Positions 56,870 through 64,000 of a stretch of 64,000 bases of DNA are shown here, piece after piece. Under the pieces are notes generated by a model that saw nothing but the letters and a program-made list of their open reading frames with translations, was not told the origin of the DNA and ran no database searches. The stretch comes from Psychrobacter sp. BI730 (lineage in GTDB: Bacteria > Pseudomonadota > Gammaproteobacteria > Pseudomonadales > Moraxellaceae). A program made the translations under genes and the position numbers. Within the stretch, counting starts at the first letter, position 1, and the number at the start of each line of letters is the position of its first letter. Location: positions 124,001-188,000 of the forward strand of contig NZ_JAATTV010000005.1 in the NCBI RefSeq assembly GCF_013414195.1, in the 5' to 3' direction.

Positions 56870-57160
56870 CTAGCTCTCTGGTGTCCAGCCTTGTGCACGC
56901 TCATAGTCTTCGTTGTCTAAGAACTTATCACGCTGCTCTGTTAAAAACTTTTTGGCGGCAGGATCCATCATGCTTAGATGATTCTCATTAATAAGCATCG
57001 TTTGATGCTCCAGCCATTCTTTCCACGCCTTTTCAGATACGGTCTCTTGCAGCTCTTGACCTTTTTTATTAGGGAAGGGTGGATGCGGCATCTTTGGCAA
57101 ATCTTGCTTATATTTACGACAAAACACAGTATTTGCTTGAGGGTTAAAAGTCTCAGTCAT
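56870..57160 (-). CDS. yggX: Probable Fe(2+)-trafficking protein YggX
   Basis: A small protein that protects iron-sulfur clusters from oxidative damage. 96 residues from [22 protein letters not shown], with the family's [33 protein letters not shown] segment and a C-terminal [18 protein letters not shown]. The start at 57160 has AAGGA 8 bases upstream; an ATG 18 bases earlier contains that same ribosome site, so it is unlikely. It is a single gene. yggX is often beside mutY; not here. Confidence 0.95.
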   Translation of the reverse strand: MTETFNPQANTVFCRKYKQDLPKMPHPPFPNKKGQELQETVSEKAWKEWLEHQTMLINENHLSMMDPAAKKFLTEQRDKFLDNEDYERAQGWTPES

Positions 57161-57476
57161 AAGGCATTCCTTATTCATTATATTAAGTGGTTAAATCAAA
57201 TATCATATGAGTCTATGATAACGGTCTTGGTAGATTTAGCAAAGGGTACTAATGTATATCGTTAGACCTCTATCCATTTGTTATAAAGTCTTTGGTAGTT
57301 GGTGTATGACAAATACTATCTACGTTTAACCTTTTTATTTAGGTTTTCAAAGCTAGTGATATTTTGATAATGACATTGGCTAATCCAGTAGAGGTCATAG
57401 GACAAATAAAAACACCCGCGTAAATAGCGGGTGTTAAATTTATATTAGCAGGTTAGCTTTTATTCAAAAGTACTGA
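57161..57476. other. Intergenic region argH to yggX
   Basis: 316 bases: the yggX promoter region and the argH terminator at 57403-57435. No gene seen. Confidence 0.55.
57403..57435 (-). terminator. Terminator of argH
   Basis: On the minus strand AACACCCGC (57435-57427), loop TATTTAC, GCGGGTGTT (57419-57411) followed by a T-rich tail. Confidence 0.85.
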
Positions 57477-58982
57477 TTAGGCAAAGGCTTTTAAGCGAGC
57501 ACGGCCATTGACCACCGCTTGCTTGACTTGGTTTGGTGCAGTGCCACCTAGATGGTCACGAGCTGCTAATGAGCCTTCTAGCGTTAGATAGTCGAAGACA
57601 TCTTTACCGATAGCATCGCTAAATTGCTGTAGCTGTGCTAATGATAAATCACTTAGATCAACGCCCTCTTTGATGCCTAAAGCAACAGCGTTACCAACCA
57701 CTTCATGGGCATCACGGAATGCCACGCCTTGACGTACTAAGTAATCTGCCAAGTCAGTCGCAGTCGCATAGCCTTTCATCGTCGCAGCACGCATGCTCTC
57801 CTTGTTTGGTGTGATATTCGGTAGCATATCAGCAAATGCTAATAGCGAACCTGTCAACGTATCAACGCAATCAAACAAAGGCTCTTTGTCTTCTTGGTTG
57901 TCTTTGTTGTAGGCGAGCGGCTGGCTTTTCATCAAGCTAAGCAAGGTCATCAGCTGACCAAAGACGCGTGCCGCTTTACCGCGTACCAACTCAGGTACGT
58001 CAGGATTTTTCTTTTGCGGCATGATCGATGAGCCAGTACAGAAGCGATCTGGTATCTGCACAAAATTAAACTGCGCTGACATCCAAAGAATAATCTCTTC
58101 GCTCATGCGTGACATATGCATCATCAAGATAGAAGCCGCTGAAGTAAACTCAATCGCGAAGTCACGGTCTGAAACGGCATCCAGTGAGTTTTGGCAAATA
58201 CCTTCAAAACCTAGCAATTCAGCAGTGATGGTACGATCGATTGGGAAAGTTGTACCAGCAAGCGCTGCACTACCAAGTGGCATTTGGTTGATACGGTGAC
58301 GTGCATCGACAAGACGCTCAGTATCGCGATACAACATCTCAAACCATGCCATCACGTGATGGCCAAAGCTAACAGGCTGTGCCGTTTGCAAATGAGTAAA
58401 GCCTGGCATGATAGTATCAGTATGCTTCTCAGCTAAATCAAGCAAGCCACTTTGTAAGCGTACTAATAACTCAATAATATTATCAGTCTCTTCGCGCAAC
58501 CATAGGCGAATATCTGTGGCTACCTGATCGTTACGGCTACGACCAGTATGTAGCTTTTTACCAACGGCACCTATAATATCAGTTAAACGCGACTCTACAT
58601 TCATATGCACGTCTTCGAGAGCGATCGACCAGTTAAACTCACCTGCTTCAATCTCGCGCAATACTTGCTGCAAGCCGTCAACAATGGTGGCAACTTCATC
58701 GGCAGTTAAAATATCACATTCTTTCAGCATCGTTGCATGAGCAATCGAGCCTTGAATATCGTGACGAGCAAAGCGTTGGTCAAAGCCCACAGAGGCAGTA
58801 AAGGCAGCAACGAAGCTATCTGTCGCTTCACTAAAGCGCCCGCCCCACATTTGTTGGCCTTGGCTACTAGCAGGCGCAGTCTGCGTTGTGGTACTTGTTA
58901 TCGGAGCATCTGTGCTAAAATCAGAGACAGATGAACTTTTACTTGATTCAGGATTACTAGGTTTTGAAGAATTGGCGTTCAT
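57477..58982 (-). CDS. argH: Argininosuccinate lyase
   Basis: Last step of arginine synthesis: splits argininosuccinate to arginine and fumarate. The fumarase-superfamily signature [12 protein letters not shown] lies at about residue 318, with [17 protein letters not shown] and [16 protein letters not shown] upstream. It has 501 residues from the ATG at 58982. A Ser/Thr-rich extension of about 44 residues precedes the usual start ([11 protein letters not shown]), unlike E. coli ArgH. The start codon lies beside or overlapping the algZ start on the other strand. Confidence 0.95.
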   Translation of the reverse strand: MNANSSKPSNPESSKSSSVSDFSTDAPITSTTTQTAPASSQGQQMWGGRFSEATDSFVAAFTASVGFDQRFARHDIQGSIAHATMLKECDILTADEVATIVDGLQQVLREIEAGEFNWSIALEDVHMNVESRLTDIIGAVGKKLHTGRSRNDQVATDIRLWLREETDNIIELLVRLQSGLLDLAEKHTDTIMPGFTHLQTAQPVSFGHHVMAWFEMLYRDTERLVDARHRINQMPLGSAALAGTTFPIDRTITAELLGFEGICQNSLDAVSDRDFAIEFTSAASILMMHMSRMSEEIILWMSAQFNFVQIPDRFCTGSSIMPQKKNPDVPELVRGKAARVFGQLMTLLSLMKSQPLAYNKDNQEDKEPLFDCVDTLTGSLLAFADMLPNITPNKESMRAATMKGYATATDLADYLVRQGVAFRDAHEVVGNAVALGIKEGVDLSDLSLAQLQQFSDAIGKDVFDYLTLEGSLAARDHLGGTAPNQVKQAVVNGRARLKAFA

Positions 58983-60115
58983 ATCGGTACAAGACAAGTC
59001 AGCAGAATAAGAACTCGAGTATAGCAAATGATGAGGTTGCCTTACTAGCTACACGCTTAGAGTTTTTTATTCCTAAACTCATGGAAATCATGAGGCCTTG
59101 GCAGTGGCTGACATATATCTTTTTTTGGTCCTTGTTCCTAACGGTAATGGAGCGCCATAGCTTAGCCACTTGGTCAGATTTCATGATTCAGTTTGTACGT
59201 AGTTTCATTCAAAATGCTCTAACAGTTATTCCCTCACTGTATTTAGTTGACTACCTACGCCCTGCATTCAAAAATGCCAGTATTCTTAGCGTAAGTATGC
59301 GCATTGTATTGTTACTGATGTTTGCTGCTGCAGTTTCGATGGCGTTAGTCACATTATCTATGATTAATTTCGGTTGGCTAACATATGATAGTCGCACGTT
59401 TGTATTGAATATCGTGCTTAATACCTTGTTGGCTGGTGTTTTCACGACTGTATTTTTATTATATTTTTTGCGTAGCTACCGTGAGCTAAATGCGCTAAAG
59501 CTGTCTTTTGAATATAAACTGACCGCACAAAATGATCTCATAAAAGCCCGTACGGCTCCGCACTTTTTCTTCAATACTATCAATACACTTGTATCACTGA
59601 TTGAATCGAACCCGCCCAAAGCCGCTGACTTATTACAGCACGTCTCTGCATTGTTCCGTGCTAGTTTTAGTGGTACACGCGAGATTAGCTTTGAAGAAGA
59701 GGTCGATCTTTGTGAGCATTATTTGGCAATCGAATCTAGTCGTTTAGCAGACAAGCTCGAAGTCAATTGGACGTTACCTGAAGAAGATATCATGTATGAC
59801 ATGGTTATCACTGCGCTAACGCTACAAAGCGTGCTAGAGAAAATACTGCTCAATGTGGTAGAGATGACGACAGAAACTATCTGCATTAATATCGAAGTCA
59901 CGTGGGAACAACACCGAGTTAAAATTATGATTGATGTTGCGCTTCCCAAAAAGACATTAATTATCAATCATGATTTGCGCCAGCATATGAATTTCTATAT
60001 TCAAGCTGATCGTTTGCGTGCCCATTTTGGTCAAAGTGCTGACATTCAAAGCTCGGTAGCCAGCACTCAAATTATCACCATCATCGACTATCCTCTACAA
60101 GACGTCGGTTTATAA
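58964..60115 (+). CDS. algZ: LytS/AlgZ-type sensor histidine kinase, degenerate ATP-binding domain
   Basis: Partner of the AlgR-type regulator; in Pseudomonas AlgZ (FimS) helps control twitching motility and alginate. Four helices (about 45-62, 78-97, 110-133, 145-170), then the His-kinase region with phosphoacceptor His200 in [18 protein letters not shown], and [16 protein letters not shown]. The following ATP-binding domain is unusual: the N box, normally LQPLVENA, is [12 protein letters not shown] (287-298), and the Gly-rich box, normally GIGLxN, reads HMNFYIQ (341-347). The start is uncertain: TTG at 58964 (383 residues, overlapping argH by 19 bases) or ATG at 59081 (344 residues). Confidence 0.8.
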   Translation: MKNWRSYRYKTSQQNKNSSIANDEVALLATRLEFFIPKLMEIMRPWQWLTYIFFWSLFLTVMERHSLATWSDFMIQFVRSFIQNALTVIPSLYLVDYLRPAFKNASILSVSMRIVLLLMFAAAVSMALVTLSMINFGWLTYDSRTFVLNIVLNTLLAGVFTTVFLLYFLRSYRELNALKLSFEYKLTAQNDLIKARTAPHFFFNTINTLVSLIESNPPKAADLLQHVSALFRASFSGTREISFEEEVDLCEHYLAIESSRLADKLEVNWTLPEEDIMYDMVITALTLQSVLEKILLNVVEMTTETICINIEVTWEQHRVKIMIDVALPKKTLIINHDLRQHMNFYIQADRLRAHFGQSADIQSSVASTQIITIIDYPLQDVGL

Positions 60116-60444
60116 CCTACTGTTCTTTATTAGCTTTCTCCATTTTTTCAACTCTTAAAAGCCTATTTGGCATACTTATTGCATCGCCATGTATAGACGT
60201 CATAATTTATGTTTGATAAATAATGATTACGAATAAGTAATATCATAACTACCGTGAAACACAATTACACCATATAAAATCTACCGATAGCAGGAGTATA
60301 TTGTCCGCTATAAAAACTGGTGGTTTTTGTCAGAATTTTATTAAATAATTTAGATTTTATATTCTAAGTGATTGATAATGAGTGCTAATATAGCCGTAAT
60401 ATTATTAAATAAAATATTAAGTATGTCCTTGGATGGGAGTTTGC
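60116..60444. other. Intergenic region algZ to algR
   Basis: 329 AT-rich bases. No gene, and no terminator with a T tract; probably holds an algR promoter. Nothing specific identified. Confidence 0.5.
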
Positions 60445-61182
60445 ATGCGTATCGTAGTTTGTGATGATGAGCCCCTAGCGCGTGAGCGCTTGGTGAGAAT
60501 TGTACAGGAGTCAGGCCATGAAGTCGTTGCTCAGGCCACAACAGGTGCAGAAGCCATCGTCGCTGTAAAAACCCAGCAGCCAGATATTATATTATTAGAT
60601 ATCCGAATGCCTGAAATGGACGGCGTACGCTGTGCTCAAGAACTTGCCAAACTTGAGCATCCACCAGCGATTATATTTGTGACGGCATACGACCATTATG
60701 CGATCGCAGCATTAAAAGCCAATGCAATTGGCTATTTGCTGAAACCTGCAAACAAAGATGAGCTACTAGAGGCATTAAACAAAGCAAAGAACCTAAATGC
60801 CGCTCAACTAAACGAAATTCGCAAGCTTGAAGACCCGACAGCACGTCCGATACGTGAACATATCGCTGCTCGTACGCATCGCGGTGTTGAATTGATTAAG
60901 CTAAAAGATATCTATTATTTTGCGGCAGATCAAAAATACGTCAAAGTACGCCATAAAGATGGTCTTGTATTGATTGATGAAACGCTAAAAGAGTTAGAGC
61001 AAGAGTTCGATGATCGTCTGTTCCGAGTACATCGCAATGCCATCATCAACCTTAGTTATTTGGACTTTTTAGAAACCTTAGACGCAGGCCAGTATCAGAT
61101 ACGTTTTAAAGGTATTGATGAGACGCTAGCGGTCAGTCGTCGTCACTTACCTGCCTTACGTGATAAAATCCAAAGCATGTGA
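60445..61182 (+). CDS. algR: LytTR-family response regulator AlgR
   Basis: DNA-binding response regulator. Receiver domain (1-120) with CDDEP acidic pair (Asp7/Asp8), phosphoacceptor Asp52 (LLDIRMPEMDG), Thr/Tyr switch in IIFVTAYDHYAI and the invariant Lys of YLLKPANKDELLEAL. LytTR DNA-binding domain (about 140-243): VELIKLKDIYYFAADQKYVKVRHKDG and FRVHRNAIINLSYLD. The start at 60445 has GGGAG 6 bases upstream. It has 245 residues. The algZ-algR-hemC order equals that in Pseudomonas. A terminator follows. Confidence 0.93.
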   Translation: MRIVVCDDEPLARERLVRIVQESGHEVVAQATTGAEAIVAVKTQQPDIILLDIRMPEMDGVRCAQELAKLEHPPAIIFVTAYDHYAIAALKANAIGYLLKPANKDELLEALNKAKNLNAAQLNEIRKLEDPTARPIREHIAARTHRGVELIKLKDIYYFAADQKYVKVRHKDGLVLIDETLKELEQEFDDRLFRVHRNAIINLSYLDFLETLDAGQYQIRFKGIDETLAVSRRHLPALRDKIQSM

Positions 61183-61221
61183 TAGGCTGTCCTGATAGCG
61201 CCCAATCATCCATATCATCAA

Positions 61222-61255
61222 ACCCTTATTTATGCTTAAATAGGGGTATTTTTTT
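61222..61255 (+). terminator. Terminator after algR
   Basis: ACCCTTATTTA (61222-61232) and TAAATAGGGGT (61237-61247) form an 11-bp stem with one G-T pair, then seven T residues. Confidence 0.85.
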
Positions 61256-61409
61256 GCGTCAGCATCTACTATTAATCATTTGAGTCGCCTATGCTTTGGC
61301 AAACTTGCCCTATCGAGTAATATCGATATTATTCAGTATAAATACGAATAGTACTGACATAGGGACTATAGCCACTATAGTATTAGTATCGAACTTATTG
61401 AGGCCCTTT

Positions 61410-62444
61410 ATGAGCAATCCGCAGCAACCTGTTTTAACTACTCTAAATATTGCTACACGTCAAAGTCCTTTAGCCTTATGGCAGGCCGAGCATATTCGTG
61501 ATCGCTTATTGGCGTTATATCCTAATCTGACGATTAATTTACTAAAAATTGTCACTAAGGGTGACAAGATTTTGGATACACCTTTGGCTAAAATCGGTGG
61601 TAAAGGATTGTTTGTAAAAGAGCTTGAACAAGCGCTGTATGACAAACAAGCAGATATTGCAGTGCATTCATTAAAAGATGTACCGATGCAGCTTCCCGAA
61701 GGCCTGACATTAGGCGTCTACTGTAAACGCGCCTCACCAACAGATGCTTTTGTCTCTAATACTTATAATAGTATTGATGAGTTGCCACAAGGTGCAGTCG
61801 TTGGGACATCAAGTTTACGTCGTCAATGCCAGATCAAAGCCTATCGTCCTGACCTGCAAATCAAAACCTTGCGCGGCAATGTTGGCACTCGTTTGGGCAA
61901 GTTAGATGCTGGTGAATACGATGCCATTATTCTGGCAACGAGCGGCTTGCAACGTATTGAGCTGGACGAGAGAATACGCGGTGAGCTTGATATCGCAGCT
62001 TGTTTGCCTGCAGTTGGGCAAGGTGCTTTAGCAATCGAATGCCGTGAAGGCGATGAAGAAGTCCTCAAATTACTTGCACCACTCAATGATGATAAAGCCC
62101 GTATTCGGCTTATCGCTGAGCGCGCTCTGAACCGTCATTTAGAGGGCGGCTGCCAAGTACCGATCGCCGCTTATGCAGTTCTGCAGACAGCTGAAGAAAC
62201 CAGTGTTAAGAATGATAACAATGGCGATAACGGCAATAACGACAGCGGTAATGTGCTATGGCTACGCGGTCGAGTGGGTCAGGCTGATGGTAGCGAATTG
62301 TTGAAGGCAGACAAACGAGCTACGTTGGTTGGGACACAAGCTGAGCAAGAAGCCCAAGCCAATCAATTGGGTATCGATGTTGCAGAAATGCTACTTGCCG
62401 ATGGCGCAGGAGCTATTTTGTCAGCGATCTATCAGCCTGAGTAG
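61410..62444 (+). CDS. hemC: Hydroxymethylbilane synthase (porphobilinogen deaminase)
   Basis: Joins four porphobilinogens into hydroxymethylbilane in haem synthesis. The cofactor Cys248 is in [13 protein letters not shown]; other motifs are [58 protein letters not shown] and [13 protein letters not shown]. It has 344 residues, about 30 more than E. coli. The extra part is an Asn/Gly/Asp-rich insertion at about 262-281 in the C-terminal domain. The start at 61410 has GAGG 8 bases upstream; an upstream TTG frame extension is rejected. Confidence 0.96.
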   Translation: MSNPQQPVLTTLNIATRQSPLALWQAEHIRDRLLALYPNLTINLLKIVTKGDKILDTPLAKIGGKGLFVKELEQALYDKQADIAVHSLKDVPMQLPEGLTLGVYCKRASPTDAFVSNTYNSIDELPQGAVVGTSSLRRQCQIKAYRPDLQIKTLRGNVGTRLGKLDAGEYDAIILATSGLQRIELDERIRGELDIAACLPAVGQGALAIECREGDEEVLKLLAPLNDDKARIRLIAERALNRHLEGGCQVPIAAYAVLQTAEETSVKNDNNGDNGNNDSGNVLWLRGRVGQADGSELLKADKRATLVGTQAEQEAQANQLGIDVAEMLLADGAGAILSAIYQPE

Positions 62445-62484
62445 GACAAGTATAGTCGCTATAGGCTGGATTAATCGCAAGATA

Positions 62485-62510
62485 GGCTGATCTAAGCATC
62501 AGCCATTTTT
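62485..62510 (+). terminator. Terminator after hemC
   Basis: GGCTGAT (62485-62491) pairs with ATCAGCC (62498-62504), followed by ATTTTT. A short stem, perhaps partial, since hemD follows closely. Confidence 0.65.
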
Positions 62511-62555
62511 GTATACTTAAGCCTTTTTCATTCGTTTTTTTGTCATGGTATACCT

Positions 62556-63545
62556 ATGTCATCAATGCCAACTCAATCTACATACATAACTTCTCATAAG
62601 AATTATGCTAATGAGAAGTCAAAAGTAATGCCGCAAATTGTCATCAATACTCGCCCAGTAGAGCGAGCAGCACCGCTGACTCAGCATTTGCAATCGGCAG
62701 GATTGGTAGTGGTTGAGATGCCAATGTTGACGCTACGACCACGTCCAACAACTGATCTAGATATTGCATTAATGCGTCAGTGGATGGCAGGGGAGTACAA
62801 AGCGCTTGTTATCGTCAGTCCAACTGCGGCAGCTTCAGGGCTAGTCGCTTGGCAATCACTTGAACATGAAAAGCGTAAATACAAAGCGAAAGATAGTAAT
62901 GGCAAATATGTGCAGAAATTGTCAGAAGGTTTGTCACTACCTAGTTCTCTAATTGCGGTTGGTGAAGCAACGGCGGCAGAGTTCAGTCAGGTGCGTATAG
63001 ATACAACAAACTATCAAATACTTCAGCCTGAGACGGCCAATAACGAAGGCATGCTAGCAATGCCTGAAATCGATAGCTTACAAGCAGGCGATAAATTACT
63101 GATATGGCGGGGGCTTGGTGGACGACGATTATTGGTTGATACATTACAGGCGCGCGGTGTACATATCGATAGTATTGCGTGGTACGAGCGTACGATGCCT
63201 ATCGATGCAATGGCTCAGTATCAGCAATGGCAACAAGATTTTCTTACTCATAGTACTACGTCATCACAGCAGCCAAAGCCAATTGTCGTCATCAGCAGTG
63301 CGGCAGCTTTTGAGCATTGGTCAAATATCGTCAATGACGACCAATCAAAGACGTTAGAAAAAAAGCAAAATACGGATGCAGTGGCTGATATAGCAGAGCG
63401 GCCTTCGCTTACGCTAAAAGACTTTTCTTACGTTGTGTTGGGTGAGCGTCTTGCCAATATGGTTGCCGCACAGCAGTTGAGTTACTGGCGAGTAGAGGAT
63501 TTGTCGCCAGATACGATTCTCTCAGCCATTCATTCTAAAATATAA
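62556..63545 (+). CDS. hemD: Uroporphyrinogen-III synthase
   Basis: Cyclises hydroxymethylbilane to uroporphyrinogen III, with inversion of ring D. The sequence is fast-evolving, but QIVINTRPVERAAPLTQHLQ, KALVIVSPTAAASGLVAW, IAVGEATAAEF, LIWRGLGGRRLLVDTLQARG and VVISSAAAFEHW fit the two-domain fold. It has 329 residues from the first ATG; an internal ATG at 62628 (MPQIVINTRP, 305 residues) fits homologues better and I cannot decide. A polar insert lies at about 265-280. hemC and hemX flank it. Confidence 0.9.
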   Translation: MSSMPTQSTYITSHKNYANEKSKVMPQIVINTRPVERAAPLTQHLQSAGLVVVEMPMLTLRPRPTTDLDIALMRQWMAGEYKALVIVSPTAAASGLVAWQSLEHEKRKYKAKDSNGKYVQKLSEGLSLPSSLIAVGEATAAEFSQVRIDTTNYQILQPETANNEGMLAMPEIDSLQAGDKLLIWRGLGGRRLLVDTLQARGVHIDSIAWYERTMPIDAMAQYQQWQQDFLTHSTTSSQQPKPIVVISSAAAFEHWSNIVNDDQSKTLEKKQNTDAVADIAERPSLTLKDFSYVVLGERLANMVAAQQLSYWRVEDLSPDTILSAIHSKI

Positions 63546-63605
63546 TACCTAAAACTTCTCATTTGCTTTAAACATGTTTATCTATACCAATAACGGTACT
63601 GCCTT

Positions 63606-64000
63606 ATGTCAATGAATTCTGAGTCCTTATCTAAGGATCTTTCTACTGTTCAGCAGCGCCGGCAAGCAAATATTTTGCTGCTACGGATGCAATGGCTGGT
63701 TATCTTATTACTGATCGCTGCATTATTGTGGTTATATATTAGTCAGCAGCGCTTTCAGCATAGTGTCAACGATCGTTTGCAGAGCAATGAGCAAGTAATC
63801 AGTCGACTAAACGAAATGGACGATCGTCTATTTGCTATGAGTCAGCAGACGCTGCCAGAACCTAGAGTTAAAGCCAGTAGCCAAGCTCAGAATCAGTTGG
63901 ACCTATTGCGTATCCAAATCAAAGCTGCTGATAGACTGTTGGCGGATAGCAATGACAGTGCCGCGATTGAGCTATTGCGGGGTTTACATTGGCAATTATC
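63606..64000 (+). CDS. hemX: HemX-like membrane protein (5' part)
   Basis: A frame that stays open to the window edge (131 complete codons). It begins MSMNSESLSKDLSTVQQRRQANILLL, has one transmembrane helix at about 29-46 (WLVILLLIAALLWLYIS), and continues with a Gln/Ser-rich coiled-coil-like periplasmic region. This layout and the position after hemD match HemX (once annotated as a uroporphyrinogen-III methylase, function unclear). The gene is truncated by the end of the window. Confidence 0.8.
   Translation, partial: MSMNSESLSKDLSTVQQRRQANILLLRMQWLVILLLIAALLWLYISQQRFQHSVNDRLQSNEQVISRLNEMDDRLFAMSQQTLPEPRVKASSQAQNQLDLLRIQIKAADRLLADSNDSAAIELLRGLHWQL

Overview
This window is a chromosomal segment of a gammaproteobacterium of the Moraxellaceae, most likely Psychrobacter. 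The evidence is the moderately AT-rich DNA, the Pseudomonas/Acinetobacter-type gene orders (pilB-pilC-pilD-coaE; argH divergent from algZ-algR-hemC-hemD-hemX; secG-tRNA-Leu-tRNA-fMet-rimP-nusA-infB-rbfA-truB-rpsO-pnp), polar low-complexity insertions in many housekeeping enzymes, and a homologue of the ribosome hibernation factor Balon, which was first described in Psychrobacter urativorans. I see no prophage, insertion sequence, CRISPR array or rRNA operon. The species is not determined.

Layout. 1-3.0 kb (minus): holC, pepA and an isochorismatase-like hydrolase. 3.5-6.0 kb (plus): lptF-lptG, the permease subunits that extract LPS from the inner membrane. 6.1-13 kb: a methyltransferase, small membrane proteins, xerD, tusA, the ruvX-yqgE pair and recN. 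13.7-15.7 kb: ppnP and rlmB, with coaE overlapping rlmB tail to tail. 15.8-19.9 kb (minus): pilD, pilC, pilB for type IV pilus assembly. 20.3-34.1 kb (plus): tpiA, secG, two tRNA genes and the translation/RNA block rimP-nusA-infB-rbfA-truB, then a DJ-1/PfpI gene with two tiny acidic proteins, then rpsO and pnp. 34.2-37.9 kb (minus): a degenerate macro-domain protein, a coiled-coil membrane protein, a zinc-ribbon protein and prlC.

38.4-39.5 kb carries the Balon-type gene, which is the most interesting gene here. It follows a strong ribosome binding site, a leader with inverted repeats, and ends at a clear terminator. 39.7-48.6 kb is mixed accessory/housekeeping: an EEP-family hydrolase, a quinone oxidoreductase pseudogene broken by one in-frame stop, EcsC, AlkB-like dioxygenase, alpha/beta hydrolase, an ABC exporter, a drug/metabolite transporter and class I fructose-bisphosphate aldolase. 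48.7-51.35 kb is thiC with its promoter and TPP riboswitch. 51.5-56.8 kb is the phosphate regulon pstSCAB-phoU behind a Pho box. 56.9-64 kb holds the Fe(2+)-trafficking protein yggX, argH, the algZ-algR two-component pair and the haem genes hemC, hemD and a hemX that runs off the window.

Two observations go beyond ordinary annotation besides Balon: the AlgZ-like kinase has lost the recognisable ATP-binding N and G boxes, and a stand-alone macro-domain protein has lost its usual catalytic loop. Start sites were revised wherever a ribosome binding site, a lipoprotein signal or family length argued for an internal start.
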